Below are positions 17,165-25,924 of a stretch of DNA of 64,000 nt, piece by piece. The notes under the pieces were generated by a model. The model saw only the letters and a list, made by a program, of their open reading frames with translations, had not been told where the DNA came from and made no database searches. The translations under genes and the position numbers were made by a program. Origin of the DNA: Methylomonas sp. EFPC3 (GTDB lineage: Bacteria > Pseudomonadota > Gammaproteobacteria > Methylococcales > Methylomonadaceae); assembly GCF_029643245.1 (NCBI RefSeq), contig NZ_CP116398.1:4379659-4443658 (forward strand), in the 5' to 3' direction. Positions within the stretch are counted from its first letter, which is position 1. Each line of letters starts with the position of its first letter.

Positions 17165-18520
17165 TTAGCTCGGTGACTTCAGCTTCAGCGCCGTGCCTTT
17201 TTGCACAATGAAATTGACCTGGCGGGTGGCATCGACTTCGATGACCGGGTAAATCTCTTCGGCCATATCCATGTAAAAATGCGACAGTCGCTCCATGGCA
17301 TAACCGGCACCTTTCAAGGCACCGCCTTCCATCGACTGTGAAGAAAAGGCGCTTTGGAACGGCGTGCTGCCGGCCAGACTGCCCAAACCGCCGGTCATCA
17401 ACACCGGGATTTGATTGCGCCCAAAGGCATCGGAAAAGCCGCGTAAAAAGCCGGCCATCATCGATTGTGCCAATAACGCACCTTGTTTGGACACCACGCG
17501 ACCGCGCACACCGTTTTTGCCATCTTCGCCGGTGGCATAGGCATTCATCGGTACTTCAATCACGCCACCGTCCTGACGAACACAGGAAAAGGTCTCGCCG
17601 CGAAAGTAAGCCCGTTCGGCACTCAAATCACCAAAGCCTGCGGCTAACAGGAAACATTCACGGACATCAGCATGGAAACGGTTGGGCAGAATGGCTTCTT
17701 TTTTGATGCGAAATAGCACCGGCATCGGTTCTTTCTTGGCTTTCTTGCCGGTCGGTGCATCCAGGCCGTTCAGCAAAACACCCGTCAAAATGCTGCCGGC
17801 CGGGATAAAGACTTCGCTGTGCTTGGCGGGTTGGTCACTTGCGGTTTTACCCTCGGTATTTGCAGTTGGTGACTTTTCGTCTTTGATCACCCGGATTTGC
17901 AAGGCGGTGGTTGGCTGACCGTTGGCGGATCGTCCTCCCGAGACTCCGGCACTACCGTGGCTAGATGCCGGAATAGCAGCTTGTTCGAAGGCGCTGTTCA
18001 GGTCGTTGTTATCTAGTGACGCGCGTGCGGGAAGTCGGCGGTCATTGGGATGGCTGGGGGTAGGGGATCCTGTGCTCGGCGTAGTTGGGCCATCACCCGA
18101 CAGTTGAGTGACTGCCGTCGGTTTGTTTTTAAGCGACTCGACTTCACCGGACACGGCTTTTAACTTTTGATCATAGGCTTCCCGTTCGGCTTCAGTCCAT
18201 TGTTTGAAGCGTTGCTCACCCGATTGCTGCTCGCGTTTTTGCTGTTCTTCAATCGCAGCCAGTCGACGGCTTTGCTCTTCGTTTTTTTGCAGTAAATCCC
18301 GTAGCTGGGCCGAAATGCCATCAATGCCAAGCGAACGCGGATCACTATCGGTGAGGATGTGTTGAATGGTGGCCTGTTTACTAAGCGGTTTGGTGACTTC
18401 CGGGGTGACGGTAGCCAAACCAATGATGGTGGCCAGCAAGACGCCGCCAATCCCACCCACCGCCAAATTACGTTTGGCCGTGGGGCTTAAACTCGACCAC
18501 CATGAATCGACACCGACCAT
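17165..18520 (-). CDS. traB: T4SS core scaffold protein TraB (VirB10/TrbI family)
   Basis: A 451-residue inner-membrane protein spanning the periplasm. One membrane helix near residues 17-36 (LAVGGIGGVLLATIIGLATV) is followed by a charged coiled coil (LLQKNEEQSRRLAAIEEQQK) and a proline/serine-rich linker. A C-terminal VirB10-like beta domain contains FIPAGSILTGVLLNGLDAPT and ends with QVNFIVQKGTALKLKSPS. It connects TraK/TraV at the outer membrane with the inner-membrane ATPases. The start codon abuts the traK stop (1-base overlap at 18520). Confidence 0.93.
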   Translation of the reverse strand: MVGVDSWWSSLSPTAKRNLAVGGIGGVLLATIIGLATVTPEVTKPLSKQATIQHILTDSDPRSLGIDGISAQLRDLLQKNEEQSRRLAAIEEQQKREQQSGEQRFKQWTEAEREAYDQKLKAVSGEVESLKNKPTAVTQLSGDGPTTPSTGSPTPSHPNDRRLPARASLDNNDLNSAFEQAAIPASSHGSAGVSGGRSANGQPTTALQIRVIKDEKSPTANTEGKTASDQPAKHSEVFIPAGSILTGVLLNGLDAPTGKKAKKEPMPVLFRIKKEAILPNRFHADVRECFLLAAGFGDLSAERAYFRGETFSCVRQDGGVIEVPMNAYATGEDGKNGVRGRVVSKQGALLAQSMMAGFLRGFSDAFGRNQIPVLMTGGLGSLAGSTPFQSAFSSQSMEGGALKGAGYAMERLSHFYMDMAEEIYPVIEVDATRQVNFIVQKGTALKLKSPS

Positions 18521-19472
18521 TAGCGTTGGCCTCCGGTGAGTAATGAGGGTCTGAGCGTGGTGGCGGTTTCAGGTGTCCGTCTCAATGCGACATACAATTC
18601 GGTGGACTCATTCAGTCCCAACACGACTTTAGGCCAGGCGGCGACCGCCAACACGTCGTCTTTGTTGGTCGCACATGCGCGCTCATCAAATTCCAACGGA
18701 TCGCTGCCGGCATTGCGGGCCAGACCGACCAGAATCAGCATGTCCTGACCTTCCAACACTTGGCCGGTCCGAATCTGCACTTTATCTTGCAGGCAATGGA
18801 TGTGTTCGGATTTACTGGGCTCGCGCAGAGAATAGCCTGCTGGTGTCTTTTGCAAACCAAGATCGCGGAATAACTTTTTTAGCTGAGTGATGTAGGCCTG
18901 TTCCTGATCGCTGGCCTTGCTACCGGATGCGGCAGACTGCTGTTGCAGCTTGGTCAGCACCTTGTAACTGTCTTTATCCAGGCTCAGATGAATCTCCCGG
19001 GCCGGGATACGTTTGGGAATCAGCGTCAGTGACAAGGCGATGTCCTGATTATCGCCCGGCGTAATGTACAAGGTCACCGGCGTCTCATCGGCGGTTGCGA
19101 CATAAACGATTTTGCCTTTGGTGCTGGTCGTTGCCTGACTGGTGGTTGTGACCACCGGATTGTCGAACGGCGTAACCAAACGATTGAGATGACCCACTGC
19201 AATTGGCATCAGTTCGTTGATACCGGGTTTGACTTGAATATTTTGTGGTGCAACCGAGGACGTGACCTGTTGATTGGCCGCTTTTAAGACGCTGGCGTCA
19301 ACGGGGGGAGTTCGATACCCAGCGATTGTGAATCGCTCGATGGCACAGTCGATTCGGGTATGCGATCACCCACTGTGGTCACCGGCGGTAACACGGTGAT
19401 CGGTAATTCCTCGGCGGACGCAGCGCTACTGATGATCAATAACAATGCCCAATGGCGGCAGGCTTTATTCAT
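18520..19472 (-). CDS. traK: T4SS secretin-like protein TraK, with an apparent frameshift
   Basis: The body (from about 19209 down) is typical TraK/VirB9: GHLNRLVTPFDNP, ITPGDNQDIALSLTLIPKRI and a C-terminal ELYVALRR. It lacks an export signal in its own frame. The missing N-terminus, MNKACRHWALLLIISSAASA and following residues, is in another frame starting at 19472, overlapping the traE stop as ATGA. The two frames join at a G6 run (C6 on the coding strand) at 19303-19308. Upstream of the body, in its frame, VDASVLKAANQQVTSSVAP and IQVKPGINELM continue the family sequence. A one-base indel or slippage there restores a ~316-residue TraK. It may be a sequencing error, a true mutation that would block transfer, or slippage. 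Confidence 0.85.
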
Positions 19473-20080
19473 GGTTTGAGTTCTCCTGGCTGAGGTGGCA
19501 GGGCTTTTAAGCGTTCCACTGTTCTAGGGGCATCGGGATAGACATCGATAAACTCCAGACGCGGCCGGTAGTTTTTGATGGCGATGATGAATTCATAGGT
19601 ACGCGGTTTAATGTCCGGCTTAGAACTGGGGCCTTGGCTTTTGAGTTCGCCGCTGACGAAGACCTTGTTGGTCTCGGCTTCGTAATCCACATGACGCGGG
19701 GTAAAGCTGATCGCCACTCGATCCATCTTGATGGCTTTGATTTGATCGGTCATGGCATCCAGGACACTTCGATAGATGTCCGGTGCCAGTAATGGCTCAA
19801 TCGCGGTTTTCAGGAAATCGGCATTGGCGGGCGTGGTATTACCCAACAGTTCCGCCAGAAACAAGCCCCACGATTCCTTGAATTCACTGGAGGCCGATGT
19901 GCGGGTGACTTCGACCTCCTTGTTTAAGGTCGGTGGCACCAGGATGATGCTGCGCTCGGTCCGCCAGGCGGCCAGCGAGGTAATCACGCACACCACCAAC
20001 AAGCCGATGATGATCACGCGGCTAAAGCGATTCTCGGTCTCGTGGCCGTCCCAGGTCTGCAGAAAATCCGATAACTTCAT
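19469..20080 (-). CDS. traE: T4SS inner-membrane protein TraE (VirB5/VirB8-like position)
   Basis: About 203 residues from the ATG at 20080, which overlaps the traL stop as ATGA. A short cytoplasmic tail (MKLSDFLQTWDGHETENRFS) precedes one membrane helix (RVIIIGLLVVCVITSLAAW). The periplasmic domain includes TERSIILVPPTLNKEVEV and EAETNKVFVSGELKS, both typical of F-type TraE. It acts in pilus assembly with TraL and TraC. The in-frame upstream start at 20146 would lie well inside traL and is rejected. Confidence 0.9.
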   Translation of the reverse strand: MKLSDFLQTWDGHETENRFSRVIIIGLLVVCVITSLAAWRTERSIILVPPTLNKEVEVTRTSASSEFKESWGLFLAELLGNTTPANADFLKTAIEPLLAPDIYRSVLDAMTDQIKAIKMDRVAISFTPRHVDYEAETNKVFVSGELKSQGPSSKPDIKPRTYEFIIAIKNYRPRLEFIDVYPDAPRTVERLKALPPQPGELKP

Positions 20081-20358
20081 GGCAGAAATCGACGGATATA
20101 GGGATTGGGAATGGTCATTGCCTGGCTGGGCAGCAACCCTAACCAATACAAGGCATGTAAGGTATAACCGTCGGGCCGGTTATCACGAAAACGGCGGTAG
20201 AATTTAACCGCGATTAATCCAATGACCAGTGCAGGAATGAAGTGATCAATCAACATGCCGGTCAGCATGCAGACCATGAACGGCACAATCTCATCGGCAC
20301 TCCACAACAGAATGTGGATCGGATCGTCGATGGTTTGGGGGATGGCAACGGGTTCCAT
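20077..20358 (-). CDS. traL: Conjugal transfer pilus assembly protein TraL
   Basis: A 93-residue small membrane protein, first gene of the long transfer operon. It has the pattern of TraL/VirB3: a cytoplasmic start with IPQTIDDPIHILLWSADEI, two adjacent hydrophobic helices around residues 25-50, then FYRRFRDNRPDGYTLHALYWLG. A ribosome-binding site (GAGGTCATT before ATG on the minus strand) is present. The operon promoter must lie between 20359 and about 20460, where the shared 40-base palindrome sits 52 bases before the start. Confidence 0.92.
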   Translation of the reverse strand: MEPVAIPQTIDDPIHILLWSADEIVPFMVCMLTGMLIDHFIPALVIGLIAVKFYRRFRDNRPDGYTLHALYWLGLLPSQAMTIPNPYIRRFLP

Positions 20359-20409
20359 AATGACCTCGGTTTAGGATGGTCATCATTGTGAAGTGATATT
20401 CAGCAAGGC

Positions 20410-20449
20410 ATCTTGCAGCTAATGCCGAATTTGGCATTTGCTGCAAGAT
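20410..20449. promoter_or_regulatory. Palindromic tra-regulon site, copy A (before traL)
   Basis: A 40-base near-perfect palindrome: 18 of 20 arm positions match, with arms ATCTTGCAGC and inner AATGCC/GGCATT. The same element recurs before traI (46067-46102) and twice before traF (48730-48765, 48793-48832). This copy is the best conserved. Its position 52 bases before the traL start suggests an operator or activator site controlling the long tra operon. Confidence 0.7.
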
Positions 20450-20507
20450 GAGGCAATTTTTTAGTTGTGATGCAATATGGAGTAATGATCAGTTCAGCGA
20501 GCTAATC

Positions 20508-21060
20508 GGCGGTTCTGTCTCGTTGGTGGAGACTAGCTGGATATGCATCGGTGATGCCTTGGTATATGGCTTCAGTATTTACGTTGTTGCCCGCGGTGCG
20601 CGAATGAAAGCCAAGGCGGCGCTATTCAAAGGCGGCATCATGGCGGCTTTTGGTCTTTTCGTTCTTGGTCAAGTCATTGATAAGATGATTTTTCCGCAGA
20701 TTCCAGTATATGAGGCCATCGGCACCCATAGGTTTGTTGGCACTTGTGGCAAACAGCGTGTGTTTTGTTTTGCTCTGGCGGCATCGATTCGATGATACAA
20801 ACATGAGTTCAGTTTGGTTGTGTTCACGAAACGATATTATTGCGTATGTCTCGGTGTTGTTTGCCGCTGTTGGAGTTTGGTTCACCAATTCAGCTTGGCC
20901 AGATATTCTGATCGGTGTGGCACTCGCAGCTCTTTTTTTACGCTCAGCGTTATTCGTATTGCGCGAAGCCATTACGGGGGGGGCTTCGCTTTTAGCTACG
21001 CGACAAACACTCCACTTTTTGTCTATTAGCGACTGCCCCGTTTCGGGTAGATATCTGCCT
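20508..21060 (+). pseudogene. Broken cation diffusion facilitator (CDF) family gene
   Basis: Two frames together match the intact transporter at 38185-38808. The first frame, up to about 20727, reads IGDALVYGFSIYVVARGARM and FKGGIMAAFGLFVLGQ. The second, from about 20716, reads GLLALVANSVCFVLLWRHRF, WLCSRNDIIAYVSVLF and SAWPDILIGVALAALFLRSA. The N-terminal membrane helices are missing, the frames are offset by one base near 20720, and a G8 run at 20976-20983 may be a second slip site. Without a start and with a frame break it should not make a working Zn/Cd-type exporter. It lies immediately beyond the traL promoter palindrome, at the left edge of the cargo island. Confidence 0.8.
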
Positions 21061-21124
21061 TTCTGAGTCAACGGTACTTCAAATTGGGATGGGCTAAGCC
21101 CGCTTTGGCTTTACCCAATTGCGG

Positions 21125-22315
21125 TTATTTTGAGATTGTTATCTCTGGCGCCCCCTTTTGAGATAACTCGGTGACGGTCATCTGGAATATCTGATGTAGT
21201 AGGCGAAAACTCTCACGGTTCCACTGGTAACCCTCTTCGGGTTTAACGGCATAGTGTAATCCGCCGTACTTAACGCTCATATCCACATCGTCTGGCACAC
21301 TTTCTGATGCTATTACTTCTAGGGTATGAATCGGATTTTCACTAACGAAAGGGGAACGCGGGTCTTTATCTACGTTAAATTCAGGTTCGTCATTGATGTC
21401 GCGGCCAATGAAATTGACGATATTGTAAAAACTGCGCAACCGGAAAAAACCATGTAACGGTACTTCACCACCCGGATAGCCAGGACGAATATCAACCATT
21501 ACGTCATTGCTCGCACCACTATCAGCTTCTTCGTTGAGCTTGATACGCTCCTCGTTGCTCAACAACTGTGGATCATAATTTGTCAGGATAATACGCCCGG
21601 TAACACGTTTACTTAGCTTCAATTGATGCTTGTCGGTGTTATAGTCAACTTTGAATTCCTTTAGTAGCCCAACCAACCGTTCCGGCGATAGAGAATCGGA
21701 GTTTAATTCCCAGCTAGAATCAAACAACAATGGTTCTACGAACAAAGCGTTACGATCTTGAATAGAGGATATGTGAGACACGACTTGCCGGAACAACTTG
21801 TAACCGTCTTTATCGGAAGGTTTGTTGTTGTAAACCTTATCTTGATGATCGTTTTCGATACGCAATTCACCCGCCAGTAAACGAAGAATGAGGTCAACGT
21901 CAGTACCTTGGCGCAATAACATTGTCAGTTTGCTTTCTTGGAAAGGCGTTAATAAACGTTTGGTAAATTCCTCTCCTTCCATGGGAATGATACTAATCGT
22001 TGGATTTTCGGAAGCGGTCCCGCCAAATATCGGCGTTATTAAAGAACCCGTTGGCCCCGTCATTGCTGGAGTAGCCCCGGCATTAAATTGAAAGTTAAAC
22101 GTGGCGGCGATATTTGATACACCGGTGAAATGTAAGGGTTGATGCTGATGAGCGCGAGCAATATTGAGTAACAACAGTTCGGAAAGAATCTCAGAGGTCG
22201 ACTGGTCGTAGGCAATAACCGCATGATCCAGCGCAGCCGGTGAAACACAGGCTTGAAGCCCCACAAGACTACCGAAAGTTACGCATCGTAATGCCTTTGT
22301 TACGGGGGCAACCAA
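21125..22315 (-). CDS. Conserved hypothetical outer-membrane lipoprotein
   Basis: About 396 residues of unrecognised function. A signal peptide with lipobox GLQAC is present (KALRCVTFGSLVGLQAC). The mature part begins SPAALDHAVIAYDQSTSEIL and ILSELLLLNIARAHQHQPLH, a pattern seen in unannotated proteobacterial lipoproteins. The start is uncertain. No ATG lies close upstream in a sensible place; the first ATG (22522) would put the N-terminus inside the transporter gene and encode a shadow of its His-rich tail. A TTG at 22315 gives a normal lipoprotein signal. An AGGAGG further upstream (about 22334) would instead suit an ATT start at about 22330. It is the last gene of the five-gene minus-strand operon starting at 26603. 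Confidence 0.7.
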   Translation of the reverse strand: MVAPVTKALRCVTFGSLVGLQACVSPAALDHAVIAYDQSTSEILSELLLLNIARAHQHQPLHFTGVSNIAATFNFQFNAGATPAMTGPTGSLITPIFGGTASENPTISIIPMEGEEFTKRLLTPFQESKLTMLLRQGTDVDLILRLLAGELRIENDHQDKVYNNKPSDKDGYKLFRQVVSHISSIQDRNALFVEPLLFDSSWELNSDSLSPERLVGLLKEFKVDYNTDKHQLKLSKRVTGRIILTNYDPQLLSNEERIKLNEEADSGASNDVMVDIRPGYPGGEVPLHGFFRLRSFYNIVNFIGRDINDEPEFNVDKDPRSPFVSENPIHTLEVIASESVPDDVDMSVKYGGLHYAVKPEEGYQWNRESFRLLHQIFQMTVTELSQKGAPEITISK

Positions 22316-22370
22316 AAAGCCACGACCTTTAATTGCCCAATTACCTCCTGTGGTGAATCTAAAAAACCTA

Positions 22371-23411
22371 TCAATGATCATGTCTATGGTGAATATCAGG
22401 ATAATGTGGATGCTTATGCGTGATTTCTGCATGTCGATGAAAATGGACATGGGGTTTGTTGCTATCCCATTCAAAGTCATGCGCGTGCTGATGATGCACA
22501 TCATGAACATGACGATGGGCATGCGTTATCTCTAAATGGGTATGTTCATGTAAATGGTGTTCTGTCAGGTGCAACAAGACGCCAAGTCCCATTAAGCCCG
22601 ATGCAAGCCAAAACGCTGGGCTGGTTGCTTCATTTAACGCCACCAGAGCAACTGCGGCGCCAATAAATGGTGCGGTTGAGAAATAGGCTCCCGTTCGTGC
22701 CGTACCCAAACCGCGTAGTGCCAATACGAATAGGGTCAAGCTCATGCCGTAGCCAGCTAGCCCAAGTGACAGCGCCTTCATCAACATTACGATATTTGGT
22801 GCAGTTGCACCAAGGCTTAATGCAAACAGGGTGTTGACCGTTCCTGCAATCATCCCCTTGCTAGAGGCAACAAACAAGGCATCCGTAGCAGACACTTTAC
22901 GGGTTAAGTTGTTATCAATTGCCCAACAGAAACAGGCTGCAGAAATTGCCACCGCCCCTAGCCAATTGGATGAGGAATCTTCGCCGAATGGCCAAGACAG
23001 TACGATTCCACCGGCAACAATGGCTATCATACCAAGCACCACGCGCCTATCAGCATTTTCTCGAAAAACGATCCAGGCAATTAAGGCGGTTAGTACGGCT
23101 TCAAGATTAAGTAGCAGTGATGCGATTGACCCACTGGTAACCGTTAAACCCAGTAGCAACAAAACGGGACCAAGCACGCCGCCAAATAGGATGCCACCGA
23201 CTAACCAAGGCCATTCCGAAGGCATCAGCCCAGAGGGCTTCCAGCTCCAATCACGAATCAGCCGTATGATACTAAGACCAATGCCGCTACCCAGATAGAG
23301 CAATCCCCCCAATAAAATCGGCGAAACCTCGCCGACTAGCAATTTGGCAAAAGGGGTGCTGGCTCCAAACAGGATGGCCGCCATCAGTGCATAAACGATA
23401 TTACGGTTCAT
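22371..23411 (-). CDS. EamA/DMT-family transporter with histidine-rich C-terminal tail
   Basis: A 346-residue protein. Two EamA repeats make about ten membrane helices, starting MNRNIVYALMAAILFGASTPF and including PEWPWLVGG-type loops and LLLNLEAVLTALIAWIVFRE. After the last helix (about residue 280) comes a roughly 65-residue tail with more than 25 histidines in HxH, HHxH and HEH patterns. The tail is a likely metal-binding (Zn, Ni, Co or Cu) buffer or sensor. EamA proteins export or import small metabolites; the tail points to a metal-linked role, but the substrate is unknown. It starts 2 bases after the exchanger gene ends, so they are co-transcribed. Confidence 0.88.
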   Translation of the reverse strand: MNRNIVYALMAAILFGASTPFAKLLVGEVSPILLGGLLYLGSGIGLSIIRLIRDWSWKPSGLMPSEWPWLVGGILFGGVLGPVLLLLGLTVTSGSIASLLLNLEAVLTALIAWIVFRENADRRVVLGMIAIVAGGIVLSWPFGEDSSSNWLGAVAISAACFCWAIDNNLTRKVSATDALFVASSKGMIAGTVNTLFALSLGATAPNIVMLMKALSLGLAGYGMSLTLFVLALRGLGTARTGAYFSTAPFIGAAVALVALNEATSPAFWLASGLMGLGVLLHLTEHHLHEHTHLEITHAHRHVHDVHHQHAHDFEWDSNKPHVHFHRHAEITHKHPHYPDIHHRHDH

Positions 23412-23413
23412 TG

Positions 23414-24499
23414 CTACATCGTCGTAATCAGTAGAAAGGCGATGTACAAGACACCATTAATGAGTAGGGCCCAAAGCGGTAGTCCTTTTCCATGAGTGCG
23501 AGAGTTGATTCGCAGCCATATGGCGGCAAGCATTGTGATTAAAACTCCTGACAATACTTCGATACGCGGTTGCCAGGGTGTTAGCATGATACCAATGGCC
23601 GGAAGCAGCGTACCCTGAAATACCATAGCACCGGTAATATTGCCAAAAGCCAGGGTATCCTTTCCGCGTCGAATCCAGAGAATACTGTTGACCTTCTCCG
23701 GTAATTCAGTGGCGATAGGAATAATCAGTAGTGATAACAAGAGCGCGGAAATGCCAAGCAAATGCGCCGCCCCCTCAACGCCAGAAATGAAGCCCTCCGC
23801 ACCATAAACCAATAGCGCAAGTCCTATCGACAATTGCAGCAGAATCGTCAACAGATTGGTTTGCAATCCCAATCGGGCTATGTACATTTTAGTGTCTGTC
23901 TCAGTAGCATGGCCATCTCGCACCAAATGTGCCGAAGCACGTAGGGTCAGCATGATGTAAATAAAGTAGGTTAAGACCAGCGTAATACCTAATGCTCCTC
24001 GAATGTAGCGTTCCTCTTGGGGAACATACATCGCTGCTGCGGCCAGCACGAACGCGAGCAGAAAAAAGTTAAGGTCACGAATGAAACCAGTCCGTTCAGG
24101 ATGAATGCGGCCTGACAGCCCTCTTCGCCGTAGAACTGAGAGCGCCATCAAACAGGTCGATAACGTTGACAACATGAGTGGCGCACCAAGGATAGCGCCG
24201 ACACCAATTTCCTCGTTGATGTTGACATTGGATGTGCCCGCCAACAGTGCTAGAAGGGGAACCATAGTTTCAGGTAAAGCTGTACCGACAGCTGCGAATA
24301 ATGATCCTGTCACTCCTTCGGAAATTTTGAGTTTCTCTCCAAGGTGTTCCAACGCATTCGTGAACAGCTCCGATGCTACTAAAATAACAATGAGCATCAT
24401 GAAGAGGGTAAGGAGATAAATGGTCACTGAGTTGAGCCTGTCATTTTGTTGTGTTGCTGGTGGCGTTACTGATTTCTGTTGCAAATAAAAAACATTCAT
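23414..24499 (-). CDS. CaCA-family sodium/calcium (cation) exchanger-like protein
   Basis: A 361-residue membrane protein with the two alpha-repeat motifs of Na+/Ca2+ exchangers. The first is GSLFAAVGTALPETMVPLLA (about residues 66-85, with the GT..PE signature). The second is LLSLLIIPIATELPEKVNSI (about 252-271, with a PE signature). About ten hydrophobic helices are visible. It would exchange Ca2+ or another divalent cation for a monovalent ion across the inner membrane. A GTG start at 24427 would trim 24 hydrophilic residues and is possible. It follows the histidine kinase gene by 6 bases, which suggests control by that two-component system. Confidence 0.85.
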   Translation of the reverse strand: MNVFYLQQKSVTPPATQQNDRLNSVTIYLLTLFMMLIVILVASELFTNALEHLGEKLKISEGVTGSLFAAVGTALPETMVPLLALLAGTSNVNINEEIGVGAILGAPLMLSTLSTCLMALSVLRRRGLSGRIHPERTGFIRDLNFFLLAFVLAAAAMYVPQEERYIRGALGITLVLTYFIYIMLTLRASAHLVRDGHATETDTKMYIARLGLQTNLLTILLQLSIGLALLVYGAEGFISGVEGAAHLLGISALLLSLLIIPIATELPEKVNSILWIRRGKDTLAFGNITGAMVFQGTLLPAIGIMLTPWQPRIEVLSGVLITMLAAIWLRINSRTHGKGLPLWALLINGVLYIAFLLITTM

Positions 24500-24505
24500 G
24501 AACAG

Positions 24506-25924
24506 CTAGATGCAGTGTTGTTCTCTGAATGGGGCCAAAGGAAATTTGAAGATAAAAATGGCTCCGCCACCGTCAATATTGGATACATCAATATGTCCAC
24601 CATGGCTACGCGCAATAGCCTGTGAAAGCGCTAAGCCGAGACCGACGCCTGCAACATCAGTTGTTCTGGCAATCGATCCACGGTAAAAACGTTCAAATAG
24701 TTGCTGTTGTTCATCGAGCTTAATCCCTGGCCCTGTGTCGGATACGCTAAGCGCCGCTTCGGTTTCTTCTACATCCAATCGAATCGTCACGCGACCGCCA
24801 GGCGGAGAAAACTTTATAGCGTTATCCAATAGATTGGTCAGAATCAGGTCTAAAGAACCACGGGCAATTTTTGCGATGATTGGTTTCAGGGATTCAACGA
24901 TAATTAGAATATCCCGTTTATCGGCCATCGGCTGGATACGTTCCACCACTGTTTGGATGATCGAATTCAACGGAACCGCCTCTACTGAACTGCGTTCCAG
25001 GCCAGCATCCAAGCGGGCTAGGACAAGCAGTTCCTCGACAATCGTGGTCAATCGCGCAACTTCGTCCAGACAGGATTGCAATGTCTCCTGATATTCCGTG
25101 GTATCGCGGGGACGGCGTAAGCTGATTTCAAGTTCCGTTCGTAATCGCGATAACGGCGAACGCAGTTCATGAGATGCATCGGCGGTGAACCGACGTTGAA
25201 CTTCAAAACTACGCTCGATGCGGTCAAGCATTTCATTCAAGGTATCGACCAGCTTGCCAATCTCGTCGCGAGTGCCGGGGTGTGGCAAGCGTTCGCTCAA
25301 ATTGGCTTCATTAATGCGGTGTGCTTGATGAACAATATTGTCTATGGCTTGAAATACCTTACGGGTTAACGAGGCCCCAACGCCACCAACAGAGGCAAGT
25401 AAAACTAGCGTCATAACAACGAAAAGCAGGCTGGCAGCATTCAGTACATTGCGCACATCATCCAGTGATCCTGCAACCTGAATGATGATGGGTGCATCCA
25501 GTTGATTAATAGGCATTGAAACCATACGCACGGGTTCATCGCCAAACGTGGAGAGCGTTTCGAAGACGGTTTCTCCAGCCGCAAGCCGTGCCAAAATGGC
25601 TGACGATGCAGGTAATTGTGAGGAACCTAAGTTGGCACTACGAGCCAGCACTTCGCCATGGGAATTAATGACCTGCACCAGCCGGTCGATACGAGCAAAA
25701 GACAGCTGATCGGTCCCCGCCATTGTTTCGTTTAGTTTGATGGGTTGCTGTTGGTTGGATTTCAACATCGCCGCTTCCGTTTCGGCGACAGCCAGCAAGG
25801 CGGCATCGAGCTGATGATGAACCGCTCTGGAAAGCATCCAGTACGCGGCAAAACCGCTGCAAGTTAGGATAACAACGATAACGGTCAGGTGACTTAAAAT
25901 AAGTCGTGTTCGAAATTTAAGCAT
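24506..25924 (-). CDS. Two-component sensor histidine kinase (EnvZ/CusS-like)
   Basis: About 472 residues from the ATG at 25924, which overlaps the response-regulator stop. Two membrane helices flank a ~150-residue periplasmic sensor (first helix LSHLTVIVVILTCSGFAAYW; second LLFVVMTLVLLASVGGVGAS). Then come a HAMP domain, the dimerisation box FTADASHELRSPL with phosphoacceptor His252, and an ATPase with NLLDNAIKFS (N box), DTGPGI (G1) and GVGLGLALS (G2). It senses an unknown periplasmic cue, plausibly a metal given the neighbours, and phosphorylates the regulator. All catalytic motifs are intact. The upstream in-frame start at 26032 lies inside the regulator gene and is rejected. Confidence 0.93.
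   Translation of the reverse strand: MLKFRTRLILSHLTVIVVILTCSGFAAYWMLSRAVHHQLDAALLAVAETEAAMLKSNQQQPIKLNETMAGTDQLSFARIDRLVQVINSHGEVLARSANLGSSQLPASSAILARLAAGETVFETLSTFGDEPVRMVSMPINQLDAPIIIQVAGSLDDVRNVLNAASLLFVVMTLVLLASVGGVGASLTRKVFQAIDNIVHQAHRINEANLSERLPHPGTRDEIGKLVDTLNEMLDRIERSFEVQRRFTADASHELRSPLSRLRTELEISLRRPRDTTEYQETLQSCLDEVARLTTIVEELLVLARLDAGLERSSVEAVPLNSIIQTVVERIQPMADKRDILIIVESLKPIIAKIARGSLDLILTNLLDNAIKFSPPGGRVTIRLDVEETEAALSVSDTGPGIKLDEQQQLFERFYRGSIARTTDVAGVGLGLALSQAIARSHGGHIDVSNIDGGGAIFIFKFPLAPFREQHCI

Noticed and set aside
20448..20795. Treating the left CDF frame as a working short transporter
   Set aside because: It lacks the first helices, has no supported start, and changes frame in the middle of a conserved region relative to the intact copy at 38185.
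22316..22522. Long N-terminal extension of the hypothetical lipoprotein
   Set aside because: The extension is antiphase to the His-rich tail of the EamA gene and gives a Met/Ile-rich shadow; it also hides the lipoprotein signal.
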